A stretch of 64,000 nt of DNA from a bacterium BMS3Abin11 (GTDB taxonomy: Bacteria; Pseudomonadota; Gammaproteobacteria; BMS3Bbin11). Below are positions 8,138 through 18,376 of this stretch, piece by piece (position 1 is the first letter of the stretch; each line of letters begins with the position of its first letter). The DNA lies in NCBI GenBank assembly GCA_002897635.1, contig BDTD01000025.1, forward strand, positions 93,429-157,428, in the 5' to 3' direction. The position numbers and the translations under genes are program-made. The notes under the pieces are model-generated. The model saw only the letters and a program-made list of their open reading frames with translations, was not told the origin of the DNA and made no database searches.

Positions 8138-8617
8138 ATGTCTTGCCGCTGGGTCACGTGGTTGATGTTTGTGCCATTCGTGGCACTCGCGGACAAACCG
8201 CCAACTGATGTTGATGCACGGTTCGCTATCATCCAGGAGCAGCTCGATGCACTGAATAAACGCCTTGAGCAACTGGAGCAGATGCCTCAGTCGCCCTTGC
8301 CACCACCAGGTGCAGCTACCGATACGACAGTTACCGATGTAGTTGACAGCCACCCACCCACAGTGCCTCCCCGCGTACAACCTGAACTGGCAGCCTACCA
8401 GGGAGTCGAGGCGCTGCGCACAAACTGGAAGCAGTTACAACGCGGCTTATCGCGTACTGAACTACGCCACCTTCTCGGCAAACCACGTTCGGAACTCACA
8501 TTGGATCAACAAACACTGTGGTATTACCGCTATCCCGGTATCGGCGGTGGCTCGGTAATGCTGGATAGCAAGGGTAAAGTAACAGGCTGGCAGGAACCGC
8601 CGTTTCGTGGCTGGTAA
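8138..8617 (+). CDS. small exported protein with coiled coil and SmpA/BamE-like C-terminus
   Basis: From ATG 8138 the product has a short hydrophobic signal (MSCRWVTWLMFVPFVALA). A predicted coiled coil follows (RFAIIQEQLDALNKRLEQLE), then a proline-rich linker. The C-terminal part, about 60 residues (RTNWKQLQRGLSRTELRHLL, then GKPRSE, WYYRYPGIGGG), has the 'G-x-x-R-x-E-V-x-x-x-L-G-x-P' feel of the SmpA/OmlA/BamE fold. It begins 5 bp after the porin-cytochrome stop, so it may help assemble or anchor that barrel; this is inference. An upstream in-frame ATG at 8126 overlaps the previous gene and is less likely. Confidence 0.65.
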   Translation: MSCRWVTWLMFVPFVALADKPPTDVDARFAIIQEQLDALNKRLEQLEQMPQSPLPPPGAATDTTVTDVVDSHPPTVPPRVQPELAAYQGVEALRTNWKQLQRGLSRTELRHLLGKPRSELTLDQQTLWYYRYPGIGGGSVMLDSKGKVTGWQEPPFRGW

Positions 8618-8633
8618 ATGATGCCGTGCGACA

Positions 8634-9473
8634 TCAGCCATAACGGCCTGTGATGTAATCCTCTGTCTGTTTCTTGCCTGGATTGGTGAACAAGGTATTC
8701 GTATCCGAATGCTCGATTAACTCGCCCAGATACATAAGGGCCGTATAGTCGGAAACCCGCGCCGCCTGTTGCATGTTGTGCGTCACAATAACAATAGTAT
8801 AGTCATCCTTTAGCTCACTGATCAGCTCTTCTATCTTGAGTGTGGAGATGGGATCCAGCTCCGAAGCGGGTTCATCGAATAAAAGAACCTCCGGTTTTAC
8901 AGCAATTCCGCGAGCAATACACAGACGCTGCTGCTGACCGCCTGACAGCTGCGTGCCAATCTGGTGCAACTTATCCTTGACCTCATCCCACAATGCCGCC
9001 TTTTTCAGCGCCCATTCAACGCGATCATCCAGATCAACGCGCGATAACCGTTCATAGAGCCTCAAACCAAAGGCGATATTGTTATACACTGACATCGGAA
9101 ATGGGGTCGGCTTCTGAAACACCATTCCCACTTTTGCGCGCAGAGAATTCAGATCCTGATCCTTGCAGAGAATATTGTTGCCATCCAGCATTACACGTCC
9201 ACTGGGTCGCTGATCCGGATAAAGTTCATAGATACGGTTGAAAACCCGTAGCAAGGTGGATTTACCACATCCGGAAGGACCGATAAAGGCAGTAACCTTT
9301 CTCTCGGGAATGTCCATGCTGATACCATGCAAAGCCTGAAATTCCCCATAATAAAAATCCAGCGATTCAACTTGTAATTTGGGAGATTGAAAATTTATGA
9401 CAGTGGCAGTATGCGCACTGTTATCCTGGTTAATTGTCATCGCATTTTCCACGAAAGTTGCGTCATTAAACAT
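8634..9473 (-). CDS. pstB: phosphate ABC transporter ATPase PstB
   Basis: The 279-residue ATPase of the high-affinity phosphate importer; it energises PstA/PstC at the inner membrane. Walker [10 protein letters not shown] is at residues 65-73, followed by the PstB-specific [20 protein letters not shown], the signature LSGGQQQR, Walker B LLFDEP and the H-loop VTHNMQQA. The residues after Walker B are DEPASELDP, where the D-loop-adjacent position is usually A/T-L-D-P; the glutamate is unusual. It is the last gene of pstSCAB, 17 bp after pstA. No phoU follows: the next gene converges. Confidence 0.95.
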   Translation of the reverse strand: MFNDATFVENAMTINQDNSAHTATVINFQSPKLQVESLDFYYGEFQALHGISMDIPERKVTAFIGPSGCGKSTLLRVFNRIYELYPDQRPSGRVMLDGNNILCKDQDLNSLRAKVGMVFQKPTPFPMSVYNNIAFGLRLYERLSRVDLDDRVEWALKKAALWDEVKDKLHQIGTQLSGGQQQRLCIARGIAVKPEVLLFDEPASELDPISTLKIEELISELKDDYTIVIVTHNMQQAARVSDYTALMYLGELIEHSDTNTLFTNPGKKQTEDYITGRYG

Positions 9474-9490
9474 ATCGATACTCTCTCTAT

Positions 9491-10357
9491 TTATGATGAT
9501 GGGTGCCCTGATTTTTTAGTTCGTAAAAACAAACGGGCAAGAATATTCAAGCAGAGAATACTGAACGTAATCAGCAGTGCCCCCGCCCAGGCGAGATGTT
9601 GCCAATCGTCATACGGACTCATTGCAAACTGGAAAATCACAACCGGCAAGTTTGCAATCGGCTGGTTCAGGGATAAACTCCAGAACTGGTTGTTCAGTGC
9701 GGTGAACAGCAACGGTGCCGTTTCTCCAGATATGCGCGCCACCGCCAACATGACGCCGGTCATGATGCCGGTTTTGGCAGCACGGTAGACAATGTGAGTC
9801 ATAATCTTCCATTGAGGTGCTCCCAGGGCGGCAGCAGCCTCACGTAGTGAGTTCGGAACCATGCGCAACATATCTTCCGTCGTGCGCACCACTACGGGTA
9901 TTACGATCAGCGCCAGTGCAGCCGTCCCTGCCCAGCCTGAGAAATGTCCCATACTCACCACCATGACCTCATAAATGAAAATACCGATAATGATAGACGG
10001 AGCACTGAGGAGAATGTCATTGACAAAACGTATCATCGACGCAAGAAACGAGGTGTGGCCGAATTCGTTGAGATAGGTTCCGGCCAGAACACCGATGGGT
10101 GTACCAATCGCCATACCCATAACCGTCATGAGTAAACTGCCGACTATCGCGTTTGACAGCCCCCCTGCACTGCCTGGTGGAGGAGTAATCTGCGTGAAAA
10201 CATCCATGCTGATCCACTGTAAACCATTGCTCAGCAGCGTCCACAACAACCAGATCAGCCAGAACAGACCAAACACGGTCATCAGGATCGACACGGTGAG
10301 GTTAAAATAGTTGATAAAGAGACGTCGTCGATAGAGATTCATTACCTCAAACCTCAA
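9491..10357 (-). CDS. pstA: phosphate ABC transporter permease PstA
   Basis: A 288-residue inner-membrane permease with about six transmembrane segments. It has the ABC-permease EAA-type loop ([20 protein letters not shown]) that contacts PstB. Its start overlaps the pstC stop by 4 bp, which indicates translational coupling. Together with PstC it forms the phosphate channel fed by PstS. Length and order are standard for the family. Confidence 0.93.
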   Translation of the reverse strand: MRFEVMNLYRRRLFINYFNLTVSILMTVFGLFWLIWLLWTLLSNGLQWISMDVFTQITPPPGSAGGLSNAIVGSLLMTVMGMAIGTPIGVLAGTYLNEFGHTSFLASMIRFVNDILLSAPSIIIGIFIYEVMVVSMGHFSGWAGTAALALIVIPVVVRTTEDMLRMVPNSLREAAAALGAPQWKIMTHIVYRAAKTGIMTGVMLAVARISGETAPLLFTALNNQFWSLSLNQPIANLPVVIFQFAMSPYDDWQHLAWAGALLITFSILCLNILARLFLRTKKSGHPSS

Positions 10358-11355
10358 CTATGCTTGCCTTCACGAGCTGTCAGATGCATCAACATAAGCC
10401 TGGCGAGCGCCAGGATGATGAAAGTGATAACAAACAGAATCAAACCCAGGGCAATCAATGAAGAACTGTAAATTTTTTCCACGGCCTCAGTGAACTCATT
10501 GGCCAGTGTCGAGGAGATGGTACTGCCCGGCATAAACAGTGAGGCATTGATTTTATGGGCATTGCCTATCACAAAGGTAACCGCCATGGTTTCGCCCAGA
10601 GCCCGCCCCAAACCCAGCATGATGCCACCGACTACACCGACTCTCGTATACGGCAAGACAATGTGCCACACCACTTCCCAGGTAGTCGCACCCAATGCAT
10701 AGGCCGACTCCTTGAGCGCCGCAGGTACAACTTCAAATACATCACGCATGATCGAAGCAATAAAGGGCAATATCATAATGGCGAGAATCAGGCCGGCTGT
10801 AAACATGCCGATACCCATCGGTGGTCCCTGGAATAACAGTCCCACGACCGGCCAGTTACCGAGATGGCCACTGATCCAGGGTTGGATATGGTCAGCAAAC
10901 AAGGGTACGAAAATGAACAAGCCCCACATACCATAGATGATACTGGGGATAGCTGCCAACAACTCAATCGCGACCCCGACCGGGTGCTTGAGCCAGGCTG
11001 GCGCCAACTGAGTAATGAACAGCGCAATGCCAAAGCTCACCGGGATAGCAATTAACAGGGCGATAGCTGACGTTACCAGGGTGCCAAAAATCGCGACCAG
11101 CGCACCGAACTGTTGGGTAACCGGATTCCATTGCGAACTGGTCAGAAAACCGAAACCGAATTTCTGGAAGGCGGGCCAGGCGCCGATCATTAAAGATACG
11201 ACAATTGCCACAACTATCATGAAAACTAACAGGGCCGAAAACAGTGTTGAGCCCCGAAATAAGGTATCGAGCCACCTGTCCCTGTGCAGGCTCGAAGCGG
11301 CAGTGACAGTGTGGCTGCTGGAAACTGATGTGTTTAAACTGGCCTCCCCTCTCAC
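10354..11355 (-). CDS. pstC: phosphate ABC transporter permease PstC
   Basis: A 333-residue permease with an N-terminal cytosolic segment, about six transmembrane helices and the EAA-type loop ([20 protein letters not shown]). The GTG start at 11355 shares bases with the pstS stop (GTGA), so translation is coupled. The family and position in pstSCAB are clear. It pairs with PstA in the inner membrane. Confidence 0.93.
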   Translation of the reverse strand: MRGEASLNTSVSSSHTVTAASSLHRDRWLDTLFRGSTLFSALLVFMIVVAIVVSLMIGAWPAFQKFGFGFLTSSQWNPVTQQFGALVAIFGTLVTSAIALLIAIPVSFGIALFITQLAPAWLKHPVGVAIELLAAIPSIIYGMWGLFIFVPLFADHIQPWISGHLGNWPVVGLLFQGPPMGIGMFTAGLILAIMILPFIASIMRDVFEVVPAALKESAYALGATTWEVVWHIVLPYTRVGVVGGIMLGLGRALGETMAVTFVIGNAHKINASLFMPGSTISSTLANEFTEAVEKIYSSSLIALGLILFVITFIILALARLMLMHLTAREGKHS

Positions 11356-12422
11356 TGCGCCACGCTGGCACTCAGAATGGGTTCACCGGTTTCAGACTTG
11401 ATTTCTTTCGCCCAGGTGCGCTCAACCAGGCTCACGACATCGGACGGAATCGGCACATAATCGAGCTTCTCGGCCATCTTCTGCCCGTGGTGGTAGGCCC
11501 AATCGAAGAATTTGAGTACCGCCGCAGCCGTCTTGGGCTTGGTCTGGGTCTTGTAGACCAGGATGAAAGAGGCGCCGGTTATCGGCCAGCTATTGGCACC
11601 CGGCTGGTCGGTCAAGACCATGTAGAAGCCGGGTGCGTGCTTCCAGTCAGCATTCGCCGCTGCGGTCTGAAAATTCTTGCTGATGGGCGAAACAAAATTA
11701 CCGTCCCGGTTACGCAGTTGAGCATAGGACATCTTGTTCTGAAGCGCATAAGCATATTCAACATAGCCGATTGAGTTCTTGATACGGCGTACATAGGAGG
11801 CGACACCTTCATTACCCTTACCACCCACCCCCACAGGCCAGGCTACGGCTTTGTTGTTACCGACCTTCTCCGCCCATTCCTTGCTGACCTTGCTCAGATA
11901 GTTGGTGAAAATCCAGGTGGTGCCGGAACCGTCAGAGCGGTGTACAACAGTGATGCCGCTATCAGGTAAATGTACACCCGGGTTGTTTGCCTTAAGACGG
12001 GCATCATTCCACTTATTGATTTTGCCCAGGAAAATATCAGCCATTTGTTCGGAAGTCAGCTTGAGCTCACCCGGCTTAACACCCGGGACGTTCACGACTG
12101 GCACAACACCCCCCATGATCATAGGGAATTGTATCAAACCGGACTTATTCAGATCCTGCAACTTGAGGGGCGCATCGGAGGCACCGAAATCCACGGTCCT
12201 GGCCTTGATCTGCTTGATGCCACCGCCAGAGCCGATGGACTGATAGTTCATTTTTACACCCGTCTCTTTGGCATAGGCTTCTGCCCACTTGGCATAAACA
12301 GGGTATGGGAAGGTTGCACCGGCACCCGAGATAATGCCCTCGGCACTGGCCTGGCCGTTCAACAGGCCGACAGACAGCAAGGCTACTCCGATGAAGATAT
12401 TTTTTGTGAGGCGTTTTGGCAT
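11352..12422 (-). CDS. pstS: periplasmic phosphate-binding protein PstS
   Basis: Captures phosphate in the periplasm for PstCAB. From ATG 12422 the protein has 356 residues with a signal peptide (about 1-27, [13 protein letters not shown]). It is followed by the family motifs [39 protein letters not shown] and [11 protein letters not shown], which build the phosphate site. The start is chosen because GGAG lies 6 bp upstream. The frame is open further upstream but without export signal or ribosome site. The gene is driven by a Pho-box promoter about 210 bp upstream. Confidence 0.95.
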   Translation of the reverse strand: MPKRLTKNIFIGVALLSVGLLNGQASAEGIISGAGATFPYPVYAKWAEAYAKETGVKMNYQSIGSGGGIKQIKARTVDFGASDAPLKLQDLNKSGLIQFPMIMGGVVPVVNVPGVKPGELKLTSEQMADIFLGKINKWNDARLKANNPGVHLPDSGITVVHRSDGSGTTWIFTNYLSKVSKEWAEKVGNNKAVAWPVGVGGKGNEGVASYVRRIKNSIGYVEYAYALQNKMSYAQLRNRDGNFVSPISKNFQTAAANADWKHAPGFYMVLTDQPGANSWPITGASFILVYKTQTKPKTAAAVLKFFDWAYHHGQKMAEKLDYVPIPSDVVSLVERTWAKEIKSETGEPILSASVAQ

Positions 12423-12633
12423 TTTGTGCTCCATACAGACTGGGAAAATAAGTTTAATTAGTGAAGGCCTGAAACCCGTCACTGCTTTGATAAATCCAGG
12501 TGGTCTATGCGTTTTGTGTGGGTTGAAAACAACGGTATTTCCAGGTAGTGGCGGAAGGAATACCACCACAGTCTTCAGCTTCAGGATCCATCATAGACCT
12601 GATCTATGAGCTGGTTTCCATAGACCAGTGCTA

Positions 12634-12689
12634 AATATAACAACGCCAGATGACAACCATGTGACAGAAATATGAAGAAAATATGACAG
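12634..12689 (-). promoter_or_regulatory. PhoB-type promoter of pstSCAB: four tandem Pho-box repeats and -10
   Basis: Reading the minus strand from 12689 there are four 7-bp repeats at exact 11-bp steps: CTGTCAT, TCTTCAT, CTGTCAC, TTGTCAT, separated by ATTT, ATTT, ATGG (12689 to 12650). These match the PhoB direct-repeat consensus CTGTCAT. A -10-like TATATT lies at 12639-12634, 10 bp after the last repeat, with no -35 needed. Transcription should start near 12627 and run into pstS. This predicts phosphate-starvation induction through PhoB/PhoR. Confidence 0.85.
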
Positions 12690-12772
12690 CTCTGAATATC
12701 GCCTAATTATGGTTCGGGTTAGTAACAATGGTCTTCCAGCAGGCACATTGACGGCAAACAACAGCATCCGGC

Positions 12773-12964
12773 TTATCGGAAGCACTTGCTGCTGATCGTA
12801 CCGATATCAGGTGTAACAACCTTCTGCGTATTCCCGCGCGCGACTGCCAGTGGACGAGTACCCGCCGAGCGCAGTGCGATACTGGAAAATCCGATAGCAC
12901 CGGACTGGCTGACAATAGCCAACTCCACAGCGCCTGGAACGATACTTTTATAGAAGGTCGTCAC
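12773..12964 (-). pseudogene. PstS-like fragment downstream of mprF
   Basis: A 63-codon frame opens with GTG at 12964, overlapping the mprF stop (GTGA). It contains VSQSGAIGFSSIALRSAGTR, which resembles the 'xxxPGAIGYxxLxxL' segment of phosphate-binding PstS/PBP-like proteins. It has no signal peptide and far less than the family's roughly 300 residues. It is best read as a truncated duplicate next to the genuine pst operon. It could instead be a coupled small gene; the match is short. Confidence 0.45.
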
Positions 12965-15618
12965 CTGTCATGCATCAATCGACGATAGCCACCGCCAATA
13001 AGAGCGGCAATATCCAGCAACAGACCCGGCAACGGTGAATGCAGGCGATAAGCCAGATAAACCCCGTGCCACTCTGGACCAAATTTTTCCTTGAAGCTGC
13101 GCAGACCCTTGTAACTATAAAAATGGTTACCGTGCTCGAATGCCAACCGTGCCACCTTCTCCGAGACACGGGCGTGGCGCGACTGACCAACACTGCTAAG
13201 AGGAGCAACACCCAGATCGAAATAACGGTAACCGCTGTTGCGCGCATATTCAATAAGCTGTACGAACAAAAAATCCATGGTACCTTTTGGTGCCGTAGGC
13301 AAACTGCGCATCAGATCGATGGTTAGCTGTTCGTGCGATCCGTAGGCAGGCATCAGTGAGGCGAATGCCACCGCCTGCTGACCCTGTCTGACCAGTGCCA
13401 GCGGACTGCGTTGCAGGTAGTCACGATCAAAGCGGCCCAGCGAGAAACCTTTCTCGGCTGTGTGTTTACTGACCAGCCAGGCATCGGACACGGCTCGCAA
13501 TTCCCGCCACAAGGTCTCATTCAGAGGATGCTCCAGTATCTCGAAGCAGACCCCGGCACGTTCCGCCTGGCTGATACTGTGTCGTAGCGATGCGCGGTTT
13601 TTGCCTGCCAGCGAAAATGTCGTCACCGGCACTAGCGCCAGTTCGCCGAGTTTAAAAAGTTTGAAACCCAGGTCGTGATACAACCCGAGACTGGTTTCAG
13701 AAACCTCATAAAATACTGGCTCCAGATCGTATTGATCAGCGAAGCTGTAGAACTCCTCAATAGCATCACGGAATACGGTGCTGTCACCATTGGGGTCACC
13801 GAGTGCCACCAGGCGATGGCGGATGCGTGCATAGGGGATCAGTACCCGGTCACCAGCGGCATAGAATAGCTGTTTGTCGCCAGCTAATACCAGGTGGGCG
13901 AACGAACCACCACCGTGACGGTTGAGAAACTCGCTCGCTGCCACCAGTGCGGCACTATCCGGCCTGCTGTCGTCGGGACGCGGCAGGCGAAAAAACAGCC
14001 ACCCCTGGATACCCAGGGCAAACAACGGCAGTAGCAGCAATGAACGCAGAAAACGTTCCGCATGCGCCGTATCCAATGTCGACCAGCGCAAAACATCCGC
14101 CAGCCAGACATTGTTGTCCACCAGAAACCCTAATGCCGCATACAGCCCCAGCGATACCAGCATCGCCAAAAGCCAGTGGGCAGTGCGCAGACTGACCACC
14201 GAGAAGGTCTGGCGGTAAAACCGGGCGCGCTGCATACGCAACAGCACGGCCAGGGCGACCAGGAAACTCGCCTGCACATAGTGAAAATCCTTCAACATGA
14301 TCAGCAGGGCTCCGTACAGAAGCACAGGAATAACCAGCAGATAGACGCGTTCGACCTGGCGGACGATACCACCGGCAAGAATAACCAGCATCACACCAAT
14401 AAACACACTGCCAAGATGCAGGCCCTCAAGCAAAGCAACCGGCAACGACATATGCCAATCGGCCAGTTGCTCATCAACCGGTCCTGGCAACGCCGCGTAA
14501 ACCAACAACACGACACCGGCAGCAAACGTCAGGTAGGCCAGCGCTCGCACGGCAATCGCGGAAAACAACACTAGTGGCAGGCGTAGTGGTGCAAGCAGCG
14601 GGCTTACGCGCCAGTGGTGCAGCAACGAGTTTAGCGGGCCGTTTTCACTCGATGTCAGAACCGACCCCCCGAGATAGATGCCGATAAGCCAGGGGACAAC
14701 GTAGTAGACGATACGAAACATCACGATACCGGCCACCAGTGCATCACTGTCCATGCCCTGTGTGCGCAACAAAAGGAACAATACCCCGTCAAAGACGCCG
14801 ACCCCACCGGGCAACATACTGGCAATGCCGGCCAGGGCAGCCGTCACAAAAGCGACGCCCACCTGCACGATGGAGATATCGACACCCGCTGCTGTGATAC
14901 ACAGCCAGACCGTCAGAGCGGCAAGCAACCAGTCGAGGATACTGATCCCTACCAGACCCGCCTGCCGCCAGCGGGACAATACTGGCAGATTGCCGAGGAA
15001 GCGGTGATGTAGCCGGCCATCCCCGGTCAACAGCAGATACAGTGGCAGGTAGGCAGCCGCCACTGTTAATGCACCAGCACTGACCCAGGTGGTATCGCGC
15101 AATGCGCCTGACAACCACAGCGGCCATGACAGCGCGGAAAGACCAACCGGGATAGTCAACATGACCAGTGCGGCATGGCTCGCGGCCTGGCGATGCGGCA
15201 GCTGAGCCCTGCCAAGCAGCAAGTATCTCAAACCGGATCCGGTCAGTCCGGCGAGACCCACCATATTATTGAAGGTATTTGCTATCCATGCATCGTGTAC
15301 CCACGCGCGCCAGCTACGCTGAATACCCAGAGCGGGTGCAATCAGCAGGTCGTAGGGCGTCATTGCCAGGATGGCCAATAGCGCCAGCAGCTGTATACCG
15401 AGTACCGGTCCAAGCGGTATGAGGTGCAAGGCATCACGCACCCGCAGCAGATCGATCGACGATACCTGCTGCCAACCAGCGGCCAGCATGGCGGCCAGGA
15501 GCAGAACAGGGATAACGAAACGCACTCTGCGGAAGCGATATGTGGTGACCACCTCATCGGATGATCCTGCTGCTTCCGGCTTTCGCTTAACAGAACCGGC
15601 AGGATCTGATCGACTCAT
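12961..15618 (-). CDS. mprF: MprF-type bifunctional phosphatidylglycerol lysyl/alanyl transferase and flippase
   Basis: An 885-residue membrane protein. The N-terminal about 560 residues hold roughly 14 hydrophobic segments, including the UPF0104/flippase-like part (GLAGLTGSGLRYLLLGRAQL, MLPGGVGVFDGVLFLLLR). The C-terminal DUF2156 aminoacyl-transferase domain (about 590-880) has VALGDPNGD, FYEVSETSLGLYHDLGFKLF and FSLGRFDRDYLQRSPLALVR. It transfers an amino acid from aminoacyl-tRNA to phosphatidylglycerol and flips the product, reducing envelope charge; it is linked to acid and cationic-peptide resistance. ATG 15618 is chosen over an in-frame ATG 72 bp upstream because GGGGGGA lies 5-9 bp before it. 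Confidence 0.92.
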   Translation of the reverse strand: MSRSDPAGSVKRKPEAAGSSDEVVTTYRFRRVRFVIPVLLLAAMLAAGWQQVSSIDLLRVRDALHLIPLGPVLGIQLLALLAILAMTPYDLLIAPALGIQRSWRAWVHDAWIANTFNNMVGLAGLTGSGLRYLLLGRAQLPHRQAASHAALVMLTIPVGLSALSWPLWLSGALRDTTWVSAGALTVAAAYLPLYLLLTGDGRLHHRFLGNLPVLSRWRQAGLVGISILDWLLAALTVWLCITAAGVDISIVQVGVAFVTAALAGIASMLPGGVGVFDGVLFLLLRTQGMDSDALVAGIVMFRIVYYVVPWLIGIYLGGSVLTSSENGPLNSLLHHWRVSPLLAPLRLPLVLFSAIAVRALAYLTFAAGVVLLVYAALPGPVDEQLADWHMSLPVALLEGLHLGSVFIGVMLVILAGGIVRQVERVYLLVIPVLLYGALLIMLKDFHYVQASFLVALAVLLRMQRARFYRQTFSVVSLRTAHWLLAMLVSLGLYAALGFLVDNNVWLADVLRWSTLDTAHAERFLRSLLLLPLFALGIQGWLFFRLPRPDDSRPDSAALVAASEFLNRHGGGSFAHLVLAGDKQLFYAAGDRVLIPYARIRHRLVALGDPNGDSTVFRDAIEEFYSFADQYDLEPVFYEVSETSLGLYHDLGFKLFKLGELALVPVTTFSLAGKNRASLRHSISQAERAGVCFEILEHPLNETLWRELRAVSDAWLVSKHTAEKGFSLGRFDRDYLQRSPLALVRQGQQAVAFASLMPAYGSHEQLTIDLMRSLPTAPKGTMDFLFVQLIEYARNSGYRYFDLGVAPLSSVGQSRHARVSEKVARLAFEHGNHFYSYKGLRSFKEKFGPEWHGVYLAYRLHSPLPGLLLDIAALIGGGYRRLMHDR

Positions 15619-15777
15619 GATTAATCCCCCCAACCCGGTCGAACCGGAACCAAACGCGGGTTGGGTCGAGCCCAGCTGAATCCAGCCCATCCTGTCTATT
15701 ATTTTTCAGAGGTAAGACATAGCGTAGTCTAAGACTTATAGATGGCCGTTTCTACGGTTTCAGCATGCTTGATGGAT

Positions 15778-16056
15778 TTACCGTGCCTGTTCCATCTCCT
15801 CAGTGCCACCATGCACGATCAACAGGTATTTGTCCACACCCAGCGACCGTTCATGTTCGATAATACTGTACTTCAGCACAGCGAGATTCGCTAGCGCCGC
15901 ACCCAACAGGCCAATTCCCCCGGTACCTGGAAGAAAGCGACCCCGAGCAACAGCCCCCTTAACGCTCCCCAAAATGCACCAACACTACCCCATTTTTCAT
16001 ATACAGCCGCCGAGCGTATAAAATCCCGCCGGGTGTTTCTCGGAATGGTAGTCTTT
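15778..16056 (-). pseudogene. DUF1269-like stress protein, decayed
   Basis: Read from 16056 down, the minus strand gives YHSEKHPAGFYTLGG, then stops and a frame break, then SVKGAVARGRFLPGTGGIGL, LGAALANLAVLKYSIIEHER and DKYLLIVHGGTEEMEQAR. The pattern 'HPAGFYTxGDRMKxWG-GAFWG-PGxGPL-YExALKADKYLLxVHGT' belongs to DUF1269-type membrane stress proteins. Two stops and at least one deletion near 15965-15990 show it is dead. It lies between mprF and kup. Confidence 0.65.
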
Positions 16057-16088
16057 GCCGACACTGGCGGGGTATTTATAGCCTCGCG

Positions 16089-17975
16089 TCACAGACTCAC
16101 CTGCAAACCGAGTTCCAGAACGCGATCCTCAGGTAAACGATAGTAAGCGGTAGCACGGGTAGCATTGCGCGCCAGCCAGACAAAAATCAGTTCCTGCCAG
16201 TAAGGCAATCCTGGTAGGTCACGTCTCGCAATCAGCGTTTCCCGACCAATGATATAAGTTGCCGCATCGGGATCAATCGGAATGCCGATGTGTTCGCCAA
16301 GCTTCAACGCCAGCGGAATATTCGGTGGTTGCGAGAACCCATACCGCACACGTAAACGCATCACTCCCTGACCGAGGTTTTCAAAATCCAGGCGCTCGCT
16401 GGCGGGCACATGGGGTCGGTCGGCGGTAGTCACCGTGAGGAATATAACCCGCTCATGCAGTGTAGTTGTACATGCCATATGCTGTATCAGCGCAGCCGGT
16501 ATAGACTGACCGTAATGCCCGGTCATCACCACCGCAGTGCCGGGTACGCGATACGGCGGATCGTCCTCGATTTTCTTCAGGAACGCATCCTGCTGGATGC
16601 CTCGCTCTGATAACCGTGCCGCCAGCAGGGCGCGACCGGCCCGCCAGCTCCACATCAGTGCAAAAATCAGCCCTGCAATTAACAATGCATACCAGCCACC
16701 GTCCAGTATCTTGGCCAGGTTGGCGCCGAGAAATGCACTATCAATGGTAATGAACAGGGCACCAGCCCAGAGTGCAAGCACCGGGCGCCAGTGATAGCGT
16801 AGCGCCACGGTTATAGCTAGCAGCGTGGTCACGACCATATCCATTGATACGGCAACGCCATAGGCCGAAGCCAGGGCGTCAGAAGTGCCAAAACCCACGA
16901 CCAGCGCTATGCTGGCCGCCATCAACAGCCAGTTGACCAACGGCAGGTATACCTGCCCGGATTCATCGGCCTGAGTAAAAATAACCCGCATGCGCGGTAG
17001 CTGACCGAGATGGATCGCCTGACGGGTGAGCGAAAAGGTTCCGCTGATCACCGCTTGTGACGCGATAACCGCGGCGGCGGTAGCCAGTACCACCAGTGGG
17101 ATGCTGGCCCAGTCCGGTGCGAGGTAAAAGAACGGTGCCTGGATGGCATCCGGATGCTGCATCAACATGGCACCCTGACCAAGATAGTTCAGAAACAGAG
17201 CCGGGAAGACGATCAGGAACCAGGCACGACGGATTGGTGAGATGCCAAAATGCCCGAGGTCTGCATACAATGCCTCTCCTCCGGTCACTACCAGAAACAC
17301 GGAACCCAGAGTGAGAAAGCCGGTCAGCCCGTTGTTGGCAAAGAACTGCACCGAATACACGGGGTTAAATGCCATCAGTACCGACGGATGCGATATAATC
17401 CCGCGTAATCCCAACACCGCCAGTACCAGAAACCAGACTAGCATGACCGGGCCGAACAGACGACCGATCTGTCCGCTACCACGCCGCTGTACCATAAACA
17501 GGAGCACCAGAATGATGACAGTGAGCGGTACAATGAACGGATCAAGCTGCGGCGCCGCTACGCGTAAGCCTTCAACTGCGCTGAGGACGGAAATGGCGGG
17601 GGTGATAGTACCGTCTCCATACAGCAGACAGGCACCGAACAGGCCCATCAGCATCAGAATGTAACGTGCCTGACCGGGTTTGGTTTTCCAGGGATTTAAC
17701 AGTGCAACCAGGGCGATGATACCGCCTTCTCCCTGGTTATCCGCACGCAACACGAAAACGAGGTATTTTATTGAGATCACCAGTACCAGTGACCACAGGA
17801 TCAGCGACAGCACACCCAACAGATCAGGCAGGTCGAGTACCGGCGAATCGGCCCCACCGAAACTCTCGCGCAATGCATATAGCGGACTGGTACCGATATC
17901 ACCGAATACCACGCCCAGAGTGGACAGTACAACGGCGCGCTGCTTAGTCGGTTGCGGCGTCGTTGTATCTGTCAT
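16089..17975 (-). CDS. kup: KUP system potassium uptake protein
   Basis: A 628-residue low-affinity K+:H+ symporter of the inner membrane. The family N-terminus VVLSTLGVVFGDIGTSPLYA, then RADNQGEGGIIALVALL and LLYGDGTITPAISVLSAVEG are all present. Twelve hydrophobic segments are followed by a hydrophilic C-terminal domain. The start is set at ATG 17975 because the frame upstream overlaps the DUF202 gene and has no family similarity; the ribosome site is weak. It lies 32 bp after the DUF202 gene on the same strand, so co-transcription is likely. Confidence 0.95.
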   Translation of the reverse strand: MTDTTTPQPTKQRAVVLSTLGVVFGDIGTSPLYALRESFGGADSPVLDLPDLLGVLSLILWSLVLVISIKYLVFVLRADNQGEGGIIALVALLNPWKTKPGQARYILMLMGLFGACLLYGDGTITPAISVLSAVEGLRVAAPQLDPFIVPLTVIILVLLFMVQRRGSGQIGRLFGPVMLVWFLVLAVLGLRGIISHPSVLMAFNPVYSVQFFANNGLTGFLTLGSVFLVVTGGEALYADLGHFGISPIRRAWFLIVFPALFLNYLGQGAMLMQHPDAIQAPFFYLAPDWASIPLVVLATAAAVIASQAVISGTFSLTRQAIHLGQLPRMRVIFTQADESGQVYLPLVNWLLMAASIALVVGFGTSDALASAYGVAVSMDMVVTTLLAITVALRYHWRPVLALWAGALFITIDSAFLGANLAKILDGGWYALLIAGLIFALMWSWRAGRALLAARLSERGIQQDAFLKKIEDDPPYRVPGTAVVMTGHYGQSIPAALIQHMACTTTLHERVIFLTVTTADRPHVPASERLDFENLGQGVMRLRVRYGFSQPPNIPLALKLGEHIGIPIDPDAATYIIGRETLIARRDLPGLPYWQELIFVWLARNATRATAYYRLPEDRVLELGLQVSL

Positions 17976-18007
17976 CGAAAACAGGGGTAGTGTCGGTTTT
18001 CCAACGC

Positions 18008-18376
18008 TTAGCCAAAACCACGTACCAGATAGACAATAAGCAGGACACCCAGAATGGAGACTCCTATATTTATGCTTGTGCCACACCACAGCATGTAGCC
18101 TTTCGGGATTTCATCCTCCGACAGATTTTTTAAAAAACGTCTGAACTGTATAACCGAAAACAGGCTCATTATGGCAGCGAAAGCGATCAGCGCAAGACCA
18201 ATGAAAAAAGACAGTTGTCGTTGCCCGGCAATGTTAGAAAGCTGCAGTATCTTTATAAACAGACCGAATCGTTCGATTACGAATCCCAGCGCTATCAGCG
18301 CCACGGCGGTACGGTTCCAGGACAGCAGGGTTCGCTCCGCCGCGAACAGAACTCGTGGATCGTCGAGGTATGACAT
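18008..18376 (-). CDS. DUF202 (YidH-like) membrane protein
   Basis: A 122-residue protein with three transmembrane segments and the DUF202 hallmark near the N-terminus (LFAAERTLLSWNRTAVALIA). The function of the family is not established. It precedes kup by 32 bp. Length and topology are typical. Confidence 0.88.
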   Translation of the reverse strand: MSYLDDPRVLFAAERTLLSWNRTAVALIALGFVIERFGLFIKILQLSNIAGQRQLSFFIGLALIAFAAIMSLFSVIQFRRFLKNLSEDEIPKGYMLWCGTSINIGVSILGVLLIVYLVRGFG

